From: Lantana camara
Taxonomy: Eukaryota > Streptophyta > Magnoliopsida > Lamiales > Verbenaceae
DNA: 64,000 nt
Reading direction: 5' to 3'
Assembly: GCA_037501455.1 (NCBI GenBank)
Contig: CM074856.1
Location: 100,471,001 to 100,535,000 of the forward strand
Below the pieces are notes generated by a model. That model was given only the letters and a program-made list of their open reading frames with translations. It had not been told where the DNA came from and ran no database searches. Both the position numbers and the translations under genes were made by a program. Positions 11,380-21,683 of the stretch are shown here, in pieces (the first letter of the stretch is position 1; each line of letters begins with the position of its first letter).

Positions 11380-12260
11380 GCGTTGGACTCACCACAACGA
11401 AACGGATCTACTGTCCGAAAGTCGCCGGAATGCTGCCACCGTAGCCGGCCGAACAGCCACTGGCCGCCACCGGAACACCGCCTCCGGTGGTCGGAAAAAT
11501 CCCCGGAAGAACAGAAACGTGCGCCTCGGCCTACTCAACAAAAGCCCTCAAACAATTTCAGAAAATAACAAACACACAGGACTTCGTTGATGAAAAACCG
11601 AACCAAATCCTTAATACTAAAATCGAAATTAAACGCAAACCGTAAAACGAAAATGAAATCCGAGCATACCGTTGGAAAACTTGTAACGAGCCCTTCAAAA
11701 TCCCCTAGCCAATTTTCCAGAAATATCGTCGGAAAAGGGAGCCGCCGGTCCAGGGCCTGTCCGCCGCCGGTTCGCCGCCGCCGGCCGGTTCTCGAGTCGG
11801 GGCCAACGCCACCCGCTACGTTCCATCATTCTGAGCAACTTCCGTGAAGGAACCACCACCAAAACCGGCCGGAAAAAGGTCCGCCGGTGCACCACTCGCC
11901 AGTTCAGCCATCTCCGCCGCGATTCGCTCAAAAAGGAGGCCGGAAATGAGTTCAGGGGGTCGAAATAAGTCGGAAACCACCAAGGCTCGTCGTAAAACGC
12001 CGCCGAAAAGCGGCGGAAGAAGCCGCTACAGTAGCGCCGCCGCCTGTCGTAAAGTTCAGGCTGCGCGTGCGGCGCCGTCCGACCACCGTTGGCCACGCCG
12101 CTTGAACTGGGGGTTGCTCCGGAATGTCCTTTATCTGGGTAGGAGGCGCGTGTCACCGGAATGTCGCCGGAAACCGCCGCGAAGGGACGGCGAAGTGGCG
12201 GTTCTCCGTTCTGCCGCCGCTGCTGTGCCGTAGTGCCACCACCGCTGACTTTTAGCCTCC
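11380..12260 (-). other. GC-rich stretch in LTR A
   Basis: About 0.9 kb rich in CCGCCGG and GCCGGA words within an otherwise AT-rich element. It lies between the TATA box and the donor, so it would form most of the first exon or leader. The same stretch occurs at about 17570-18440 and, diverged, in C at about 57420-58320. It produces overlapping open frames on both strands, which differ between copies by frameshifts, so coding is unlikely. Confidence 0.8.
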
Positions 12261-12455
12261 GATTCTTGTACCATCGTGACGGGCTCGTCGAGCTGATCAA
12301 TTTCTATTATTCACACTTCGAATTCAGTCGAGAAACGAGCGAGAACGGGCTTATGTGTGTTTCCACACCTCAAGTGTGTGTGAACAGTGGCGGGAACGGA
12401 TTTGATCGCTGGAGGAAGAAGCTGGATTGAAATGGCACGGATTACGAGGATTCGG

Positions 12456-12466
12456 GGTATATATCT
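12456..12466 (-). promoter_or_regulatory. Predicted TATA box of LTR A
   Basis: The minus strand reads CCCCAGATATATACCCC, about 300 bp into the LTR. The right LTR has the same box at 18641-18650. The aligned place in C has ATAAAATATT (58534-58543). A start site about 30 bp downstream, near 12430, is inferred. Confidence 0.5.
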
Positions 12467-12761
12467 GGGGTCCTCGTACGCAAAACAGTCGGAAGAGCGG
12501 GCTAACGAAGTCAGAATGGGGCAAACTTAGAGTCTACGGACTCGCTTCGATGCCCCGAACGCAAAGCAGGGGTCAAAAGATCGAACTCTCGACCGAACGA
12601 GAAATGACCGGAAAACCCCTTAAAAGAGAAAATTACAAACAAGCCCCTAACTCTTAAAGAGTTCAAAATAGGGCCACACAAAGCACAAAATCGCATAATT
12701 AAAACACACAAGGAGGTTGAAACGTGGCGTACCTTATTTGTAGGACAAACGGGGTGTTACA

Positions 12762-12798
12762 ATCTCCCCTCCTTCAAAAGGACCTGTCCTCAGGTCCT
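12762..12798 (-). promoter_or_regulatory. Polypurine tract and adjacent hairpin, element A
   Basis: The minus strand has GAAGGAGGGGAGAT directly before the LTR start TGTAACACCCC. A hairpin AGGACCT-gtcctc-AGGTCCT is at 12779-12798. The loop equals that of B while the stem differs. Confidence 0.85.
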
Positions 12799-13073
12799 AT
12801 TATTGAGTTGTAAAGCTTCGAACTGGAATACTTCAATCCATCTACTGAAATCGTGTACAGTCATAGCCCTGGCTGTGAAGTTTACTCCCACTGATTGCAT
12901 CAACTCCCTGCAGAGTTCCGTAGTCACGGAGGTTTGTTCAAACACTTGACCGTTGGTCGCTTCAAACTCGTTCGATCCCCCACTAGGCCACTGCACCCAA
13001 TGCTCGATACCGTCGCTTCCTAGTCAATAGTAAACCAACAACAGGCCACACGAAACTCAGCCGCGACAAACAA

Positions 13074-13443
13074 GAGAGAATCCCATCTCTCAGCACGCAA
13101 GAGAGAGAGCCCCGTCTCCCGGCACATCAAAAGAGAGAACCCCGTCCCTCAGGCACATAATTGAGAGAACCCCGTCTCCCAACCACATAATCGAGAGAGC
13201 CCCGTCTCTCAACCTAAGTCTGGCAGACTTCCACATCTTCCAAACCTCCTAGTTTGAGAAAATCCAACATTTCTCAAACCCTACATTCGAGAGAATCCAG
13301 CATCTCTCAAACATCTAACTCCAAGAGAATCCAGCATCTCTTGCTCACATAATTTAGAAAGAATCCAACATCTTTCTATCACATAAATAGGGAGAATCCC
13401 ACATCTCCCTAACACGTAAATAGAGAGATCTCAACAACTCCCT
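13074..13443 (-). repeat. Array of about 12 small hairpins, element A
   Basis: Units about 30 bp apart, each an inverted repeat with a different stem: GAGAGA/TCTCTC, TTTGAGAAA/TTTCTCAAA, AAGAGA/TCTCTT, AGAAAGA/TCTTTCT, AGGGAGA/TCTCCCT. Loops are ACCCCG-like in the first units and ATCCAGCA-like in the later ones. One unit near 13230 is poor. Four units with one changed base (TCTCCC twice, TCCCTC, CTCCCT) still pair by G-U if read as minus-strand RNA. Confidence 0.85.
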
Positions 13444-15230
13444 AGCATACAAATTCACTTACTTAACATTCAAACAGACACGCATCGAAGTAAACACTGG
13501 ATGCAACATGAGATGCATGTTTAGTGTACCTTATCACAACTGATATCGGTGTCCCTAGAGTATAGACTCATCATCCATGCTCAACTCAAGGGGGATATCG
13601 CGATGGAATCTCTGTAAAATAAAATCACAATATGCTTGTAGGTGCATGAAGGGTTAGTGAGTAACCAAAGAAATTATAAGCACTGAAGTACGGATAGTTC
13701 ACGCAAGCAGGTAATCCATTTAGTTTACAAGAATTCACAACAGCAACAAATTTTAAGTTATGAAAATTACAGCAGTTAGTCAAGTTATTACACTCGAGCA
13801 ACATCAAACATCACACGTTATCACATTAGTCAAGAAAAATAAAATATAATTACTTATGAAATGTATGTGTGCAAATGCCATGAATACTCAGTGTACCGTT
13901 CACCGTAGCAGTAGAGTCGAGGTTGACAATTTCTTTAACTTGAAAGGATAATCAAATTCTTAACTGGCCGCAGTTCCAACTTCCCGTTTAAATTTTGCAT
14001 TCTTTAGTATTTTCTTCGAATCCGCAGTCGCCAAGGGATCTTGGACCGTCTCACTTGCCTCTCGCAGAAAAGTGATCCATGGAGTCTCTTGAAGTCCCAA
14101 AAAAAAATCCTCAATAATCGGGAATTGCTACATCTTCCAACGATGGAATCTCTCAGAACAATCAAGGAAAGATATGCGGAGAATCTTCAAACAATCCTGC
14201 TTCACACACCGTCGTTGTAAATGATGTCCTTATCCTCAATATTTGGTGAAGTTGATCTTCAATGACCTCGACACAAAATTCTATAACTGCACAATTTTCC
14301 CCCTTTTCCTTTATGTAAGTGTAACTACTCTGGTGGGTGTCTTTATAATAGTAACCCGATTTCCTGCTTGGAATTCTCTGAATGGTATAAGTGTCTTGAT
14401 CTCGGCATTGTCACCTCACGCCATCCAGAATTAGAAATTCTGACTTTCTTATGAAATTTGCTGCCCCCGAGTACCTCCAAGTAATTAAATATATATCCTG
14501 AAGGCACCTCATTAGTTAAAAGGTCTCTTGTCTCCCTCGTGTACAATTATCTTCCTTTTATCCACCCTATACCCTGACTGTGATAGCTCGATCATATATC
14601 ATCTGGTCAACCCCTGTTCAAATTCCGATGTTGCTTCGACCAAGACAGCACTTAGTGGACCAGGTAGGGGAACACCTAAATTACAACCACAAAGCTAATG
14701 CATGTGGAGTTAGGGATGGGAATGACATACACTCATTAATCAGCAAGGAAGACAATCAAGCACGTAAAGCAAATGTTCGAAATAATTAAAATTTACTCCA
14801 ATACATGATGCACGTGCCATGAATGTATAATAACAGTTTTCATAACGATAGCATTGATTCCTTGTTTTGAATTCTTGTAGAGGTCCATTGTCTCTCATTA
14901 GAGCATGGCTGCTTTGGAATCTCTCGTCAAAGATTTGTAGAAGTAGGAAGAATTGTCACGATCATTTACAATTTGACATCGGAGCAACGCCCTGCAATTC
15001 ACAAATTGAATAAACATCTATGCATGCGGGTTAGTACGTGGATATGCCAAGTAATAAAAGGAATTAAGAACACTTAAGTAATGCAGATGCAATACGTAAT
15101 TTAATAAAATCTAAGCATAACAATAATAATTTTACAAAAATCGTAATCATAGTGTGCACACAATGACATAAGCTCAGACAAATTCATACATACAAGTCAA
15201 AATTTCACGTCTGACAAATGCAATGCACAA

Positions 15231-15297
15231 GTATTCCTATGCCGTACGACCTAAACTGACACGACACGACTCCAGAGCACCGGTTCCGAACCTGGTA
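15231..15297 (-). promoter_or_regulatory. Conserved leader after the PBS, element A
   Basis: In element sense, after the PBS come CAGGTTCGGAACCGGTG and then GTCAGTTTAGGTCGTACGGC. The same order is found in B (29839-29902, for example) and C (61301-61366). GGTT-loop-AACC is kept while the loop changes. A role in packaging or dimerisation is inferred from position only. Confidence 0.5.
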
Positions 15298-15309
15298 GCT
15301 CTGATACCA
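15298..15309 (-). other. Primer-binding site, element A
   Basis: The minus strand has TGGTATCAGAGC, seven bases inside the 5' LTR, complementary to the 3' end of plant initiator Met tRNA. Confidence 0.9.
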
Positions 15310-15316
15310 CTTAAGA

Positions 15317-18300
15317 TGTAGCACCCCAAGCGGTGGGGCACCACACCCCCGCACTATGTCCCGACACGTGGTACGAAATGGAAAGTCTGCACACGCACCA
15401 AGTCACAGCGAACGGGTGACAAACGAAAAATCCAACCTAAGCTAGGCGGTACCTAACCCTGTACAAGTAAAATATGCAAAACCAGAAATGCAGAAGCGAT
15501 GCAAAATATGAACCATCAAAACTTTAATCAATATATACTTAAACGGGTTCAACTAATCAAGTAATCCTGTCCTAACCTGTCCCGAATAATCATACAACAA
15601 AACGGGTTCAACTAATTCCACGAACCTGTCCTAACCTGTCCCGAATTTCAAACATACAAATCATAAGTATCAACCTGCATAATATATACATATATCATAT
15701 ACATAGCTTCCTATACAAAGCAAAACAAAGTACTTAACAAATCAAATAGACCGACACAGACTCGACAGACCCGACTCAAAGCCGCCTAGCTCGAACTCCA
15801 ACAACCTGCACCTGCAACTAAAAACATAGGTGGGGCGAGGATCAGTCCACTGACTGAGTGAGGGGGGCTGAACTCACACACACTATACATAATATGGAGC
15901 AGAGCACGCATCAAAAGAAAGATTATGAACAGGGAGTAGGGTTTTGCATACCAAAACCATTTTTCAAATCAAACTTATACAATTTTCAAACCAAACTTAT
16001 ACATATCTTATCTTATCCAAATTATAACATACTGAGCTTAATCGTATCATATCAAAAGAGAAAGCTCCTATCCCGTTTCATAATCAACATAACATATCAT
16101 ATTCATATACCCGGCGAGTACGGGTCTCCCACCTTACTTCCATATCGAATCATACGTATCATATCAGAAACCAACAAATATCATAAACAATCCAACCCCA
16201 ACACCATGTAGTTCGGGGAGCAAACCCTCACTACTCATACAGATACAAACACACACGGGGTAGCTAACCCAAACTGTGCCTTCCCCGGTTATCCACCGAG
16301 GGCTCAAGATACCACGCCTTCCCAACCTCCATAGGTCGCACGTGAATATCTCAAATGAGAACGTGTACAGGGGTCATAACCGGCGACCCCATGGTCGTCC
16401 CGGGTCTCCCTTACCCACGTCTCGGGGCCCAACATAACAGAACATAGCATATCAGATCATAACTCGCTACACACCAAACTTATCATATCGTATCAAAATC
16501 ATACTTACGTACCTTATCGGAGCATACCATACCTTATAACTTAGCATATGCTATAAACATACCTCTCCGTGTCATCCTAATCCGCAGCTGGCATGAAGAC
16601 ACACGGTTTGGAGCATAGCCTTGTTGCAAAACATATCAAGCTTACATATGCTCGTATGTATACAGTTCGAAAACCTTTAATCGTATGACAAATTCATAAA
16701 CATATCATATAAACACATATCTATTATATAAATATAATAGAATAATCGCATGCAGGCATGAAAATGAGCACAGAGGGTTGTAGGTCGCTTTAACTAAACA
16801 GAAATCCTAAAACCTCACCTTACACCGACGAGAACGGAAAACACAAGCCAAGAAGTCCCACTGGAACCCAAACAGCTGACAGACACTCCCTGGAAAAACC
16901 CTGATCGACTGAACACACAGAACACAAGACTCAGACTGGAATCACAACCACAAGACGCACGGCCATGCTCACGAATACACATGATGCAACATATAATCCA
17001 TATTTATTCAACCGAGTCATTCAGAGCATATTATAATTCATATTACATATCAAGAGATGCATAGCTTATAAATTCATAACATTTATTACATAAAATAAAT
17101 AAAGACATTAAGAATTCAATTCCTATCATGCACTAATTCTCGAAAGGATAAACGCAAAATGCATAACAATTTCACACGTAAATACATATTAACATATTTC
17201 ACAATATTCAACAATTAGCATACTTAAATAATTTATTCAAATCGATCATAAATCATACTTTGGTGATTTAATTATTATGAGTCTCATAATAATACGAATA
17301 ATTTAGATCCTTAAATTGCATTAATATCCCTTAAACAATAAATATTCTCAAGTAGATAGGCTTAAAACGAGGCAAATAAATTCCATAAATCACGAATCGA
17401 ACTTTCATACATCATAACATATTTCCAAGTATCATACAACTCATAATTTCAATTTATAATTCATACAAGATCGAAAATTACAATTAAAACAATTAACGAA
17501 AATAAATATAATAACTTCAAAAATTCATATAAAATCAACCGGACATCCGATTGACGAACTGGAAGTGACGTTGGACTCACCACAACGAAACGGATCCACT
17601 GTCCGAAAGTCGCCGGAATGCCGCCACCGTAGCCGGCCGAACAGCCACCGGCCTCCACCGGAACACCGGCTCCGGTGGTCGGAAAAATCCCCGGAAGAAC
17701 AGAAACGTGCGCCTCGGCCTACTCAACAAAAGCCCTCAAACAATTTCAGAAAATAACAAACACACAGGACTTCGTTGATGAAAAACCGAACCAAATCCTT
17801 AATACGAAAATCGAAATTAAACGCAAACCGTAAAACGAAAATGAAATCCGAGCATACCGTTGGAAAGCTTGTAACGAGCCCTTCAAAATCCCCTAGCCAA
17901 TTTACCAGAAATATCGTCGGAAAAGGGAGCCGCCGGTCCAGGGCCGGTCCTCCACCGGTTCGCCGCCGCCGGCCGGTTCTCGAGTAGGGGCCAACGTCAT
18001 CCGCTACGTTCCATCATTCTGAGCAACTTCCTTGAAGGAACCACCACCAAAACCGGCCGGAAAAAGGTCCCAAATCATCGCCGAAAGTCCGCCGGTGCGC
18101 CACTCGCCGGTTCAGCCATCTCTGCCGCGATTCGCTCAAAAAGGAGGCCGGAAATGAGTTCAGGGGGTCAAAATAAGTCGGAAACCACCAAGGCTCGTCG
18201 GAAAACGCCGCTACAGTAGCGCCGCCGCCTGTCGTGAAGTTCAGGCGGCGCGTGCGGCACCGTCCGGCCACCGTTGGCCACGCCGCTTGAACTGGGGGTT

Positions 18301-18947
18301 GAGCCGGAATGTCCTTTATTTGGGTAGGAGGCGCGTGTTACCGGAATGTCGCCGGAAACCGCCGCCAAGGGGCGGCGAAGTGGCGGTTCTCCGTTCCGCC
18401 TCCGCTGCTGTGCCGTAGCGCCACCACCACTGACTTTTAGCCTCCGATTCTTGTACCATCGTGACGGGCTCGTCGAGCTGATCCATTTCCATTATTCACA
18501 CTTCGAATTCCGTTGAGAAACGAGCGAGAACGGGCTGATGTGTGTTTCCACACCTCAAATGTGTGTGAATAGTGGCGGGAACGGATTTGATCGCTGGAGG
18601 AAGAAGCTGGATTGAAATGGCATGGATTACGAGGATTCGGGGTATATATCTCGGGTCCTCGTACGCAAAACGGTCGGAAGAGCGGGCTAACGAAGTTAGA
18701 ATGGGGCAAACTTAGAGTCTACGGACTCGTTTCGATACCCCGAACGCAAAGCAGGGGTCAAAAGGTCGAACTCTCGACCGAACGAGAAATGACCGGAAAA
18801 CCCCTTAAAAGAGAAAATTACAAACAAGCCCCTAAACTCTTAAAGAGTTTGAAATAGGGCCACACAAAGCACAAAATCACATAATTAAAACACACAAGAA
18901 GGTTGAAACGTGGCGTACCTTATTTGTAGGACAAGCGGGGTGTTACA
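15317..18947 (-). mobile_element. Element A, 5' LTR
   Basis: 3631 bp, nearly identical to the left LTR. Clear differences are indels in the GC-rich stretch: about 24 bp around 18068-18092 that the left LTR lacks, and about 21 bp near 18200 that it has. The intron-like segment spans 15806-16818 and is again 1013 bp, with both sites intact. Confidence 0.9.
15806..16818 (-). other. Intron-like segment in right LTR of A
   Basis: Same length and donor as in the left LTR. The acceptor region reads TAGTTGCAGGTGCAG|GTT, giving two possible AG sites six bases apart. Confidence 0.45.
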
Positions 18948-20036
18948 TTAGAGCAATGAAATCAAATAGAAATGCACGCACGAACATAAGTAAAGAAGAA
19001 TAAATAATTGCTGCGAAGTATGATGCACGTGCTATGAATGTTTTGGAACCTGTCACCAATATGGTAAATTGTTAGCTTGGTAGCTTTCCTCGTTCTTCCA
19101 ATCACGAGGTTACTTTGACTTGCTGCTCATCCCTTGTTTTTCCCACGGTCTTCAAGTTTTCCATAAATCTTTGTGCATCAACTTGTACCTTCCACGGTCC
19201 GGGATTGTAATTTCTAGATCCCTAACTTCTTCTACATCGACGGAATTGGCATCCAAATTTCTCCCCAAAAATCACCCTTCAATAATGTCCAACTCTCTTA
19301 TAAACTTACTCCAACTGTGTTTCCGAATCCCACTTCGGGTCATCACCCTGATTAAGATTCCCGTGCTTCTCCCTTACGAGTTTAGATTGGAAATAGAACT
19401 TGTTTTCCAATTACTTCCACTTGAGCACATGATTTCCTTACAACAAGTCTTTGCCTTTCTTTACCGTTTCCGTTCATCGCTACATATTTCCCATTGCACC
19501 CTCACAACATGAAAATTCAGCTTGGATTTGGAAAACGAACTCAAATCTTGTCCTTAGTATTGTCACCTTCCATGAACTTGTATTTTCCATGCTACTTGGT
19601 TCCTTCCATTCTAGCTCCTAACCCTTGAACTCTAGCTCTATCTATGAAGACCACTCATCTTGAATTCTCTACATTCTTCCCCGGTGTACCATTCCTATCT
19701 TCCATGCCTCAGTAAGAACTTGCAATCGATCTTCTTTATCGTAGAACTTGGCCGTGGTTTGATATTATCTTCATAACCTATGAACCATAACTCATTCCAA
19801 AGATATATGCATGCGATTAGTGCATGCCCATGGTACAAATTTAACACGAGAGGCACAGATCCAATATCAAAATGCAACAGGTAATTCGACAAGATTAAAA
19901 AAGAAAGATAATTTCACGTTCAAGATCGATGCAATGCACACATTATCACGTAGTTCCTAAGCCGTACGACCTAAACTGACTCGATCACGACACGAGAACA
20001 CCGGTTTTGCAACCTGGCTCTGATACCACTTAAGGA
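18948..20036 (-). mobile_element. B internal domain 1, second part (5' end of element)
   Basis: Continues B internal 1 after element A, starting with the right TTAGA copy. It carries GATGCACGTGCTATGAATG (about 19022), the conserved leader and the PBS (20017-20028). Plus-strand frames here are antisense and unlike any known protein. Confidence 0.85.
20017..20028 (-). other. Primer-binding site, B internal 1
   Basis: TGGTATCAGAGC on the minus strand, eight bases from LTR2. It is not followed by the TACC seen in A and C. Confidence 0.9.
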
Positions 20037-20431
20037 TATAGCACCCGAGCGCAAGGTACCATATCCCCCGCACCGAGACCCGACCCGAATAAGAAATGGA
20101 CAATCCATACCCGAGCTAGACCACGGCGAACGGGGACATACACACTCGCTAAGCTAGGCGGGAACTAACTTTCGCAACCAAAGAGACAGTAAAACGGAAA
20201 TATTACGAATGCGGAAGCAATGTACATACATATATAACAAGATAAGCAAAGAGCAACGGGTTCAACTAGCATAGATACCTAATCCCGAAATTCAATAAAA
20301 TCATAAAACATCAATTCCAGATTCTTTGTATTCCTGTAAGCTTATCCTGAATTCACGATAATAGTAATAATCAATACAAATTATACATTCTACGTAACTT
20401 AAACAAATCATGATTCATTATGCACATGGAC
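20037..20431 (-). mobile_element. B array LTR2, first part
   Basis: Starts TATAGCACCC; the usual TG terminus has mutated to TA. It is interrupted at 20431 by solo LTR F, and 20427-20431 (TGGAC) is the left target duplication. Confidence 0.85.
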
Positions 20432-21580
20432 TGTAACAGCCCGACTCAGGGCCAAGTTGAGAAAGGTAAGTAAAGGGTAACTCAGGAAGCGTTTATAATC
20501 TCGGTCCTTAATAATTCACTTCATGCATTGCATTTTATGTTACTTATATGTTTTTTTATATGTTATAATTTAATTAAATGTTCGTCAATTTAATTCTTTT
20601 CTCTATTTAATTTGTACTTTGAAACTCTTTTCATAAAATCCTAGAATTCTAGTATTCATTCCTTTCTAGCACCTAAAACCCCTTCATATACTTCAAAACC
20701 CATTCCTACAGTTTTAGGTTAGAAATTACGAAAATACCCCTACAGCCCAAAAATATTCCTACATTTCCCGAAACACTTTCACTACCCAACATTTTAACCA
20801 AAAGAATCCTCACATTATTTCGAGGATCGTGATACTCTCCGTGAACCACAATTCCCATCCTAACTCCCGTAGTATCAAAAACCGGAAAAAAACCCTAGCT
20901 TATGATTCGATCATCAATAAAACCTTATTCACCTTCCTTTTGATATTTAAAATTATAACCAAAACGACCCTCAAATTATTTCATGAATTTTCATGCATTT
21001 ACCAAAAACTCGATTTCACCCATAGCATATTTATAAATATTTTCCTATTTAAAAATCATCATTTTATTTTAAAACAATTAGCTTTTGATCAATAGTCGAA
21101 ATTATACTTAAAACGATCCTTGAATTTTTCTCTACATTATAGTGATTTTTCCAAACTCTAGACTTTATCATAGCTTCGTTTATATAATTTTTCTTATGAT
21201 TTTCATCATCTTTAGTATTCATAATTCATAAACGAAAACTCCAAATATTTCATATTTATAATCAAAACGAAGCTCATTTTTCACTCATTCTATTATTAAT
21301 TCACTACATCGAAATTTTATCTCTCGACTCTTGAATAAATTTTATATTATTTTTATATTTATTTTTAATCAAAATGACATCATCCATGACCTCATGGTCT
21401 TCTAGAAGAATTAAACAAATGAGCATAATTTCTCCACATTTCCTAGTTAATTACCAAGCATTTGTTCATGAAATAATTTAACCACATCTCCAACTTAATT
21501 ACCAAGCATTTGTTGAAATCTTAGGCAACCACATCTCCCATAAACTTTCATTTATTGCTTAGAAGCCCCTCATGACTACC

Positions 21581-21588
21581 TATAAATA
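21581..21588 (+). promoter_or_regulatory. Predicted TATA box of LTR F
   Basis: CCTATAAATACCCCCC, followed about 30 bp later by a CA-rich start region and a CT-rich leader (TCTCTCCCTCTCC). This resembles a standard plant core promoter. Confidence 0.6.
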
Positions 21589-21683
21589 CCCCCCTTAAGC
21601 CTCATTTATACCTCACAATTCAACACACAAAATCATTCTCTCCCTCTCCATTCTCACGCCACAACCCTCTCTCTCTCTACAAG

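Larger units (their letters stand above)
9127..12761 (-). mobile_element. Element A, 3' LTR
   Basis: 3635 bp. In element sense (from 12761 downward) it shows TATATA near 12458-12466, a GC-rich stretch (11380-12260), the donor at 10630, the core block (9921-9953), the acceptor at 9618, GAGCTAGGCGG and the LTR end. A 201-codon minus-strand frame (12300-11695) has no ATG at its start and is broken in the other LTR, so I do not call it a gene. Confidence 0.9.
12762..15316 (-). mobile_element. Element A internal domain
   Basis: 2555 bp without recognisable gag or pol. In element sense it runs PBS and leader (15231-15309), AT-rich spacer, a GATGCACGTGCCATGAATG module (14808-14826), an ACCGTTCACCGTAG module (13895-13910), the hairpin array (13074-13443) and the polypurine tract. 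Open frames are short on both strands. Confidence 0.85.
9127..18947 (-). mobile_element. Complete LARD-like element A with TTAGA target duplication
   Basis: 9821 bp: LTR 9127-12761, internal domain 12762-15316, LTR 15317-18947. Perfect duplications TTAGA flank it (9122-9126 and 18948-18952), and the empty site CACATTAGAGCAA is seen in B internal 2 near 28830. The PBS beside the right LTR and the polypurine tract beside the left LTR set minus-strand polarity. The LTRs start TGTAGCACCCC and end GGGGTGTTACA, and look very similar by eye. LTRs of 3.63 kb around a 2.55-kb domain without gag or pol fit the LARD class, so it would need proteins from another element. Confidence 0.9.

Noticed and set aside
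11695..12300. 201-codon minus-strand open frame in LTR A as a gene
   Set aside because: It begins at a TTG, not an ATG, lies wholly in the GC-rich LTR stretch, and is frameshifted in the other LTR. No domain is recognisable.
13074..13443. CRISPR-like array
   Set aside because: Regularly spaced units with variable parts, but each unit is an inverted repeat with short spacers inside a plant retroelement; there is no constant repeat and no cas gene.
15298..15309. tRNA gene fragment
   Set aside because: Only the 12 bases complementary to the tRNA 3' end are present, at the exact PBS position; there is no cloverleaf.
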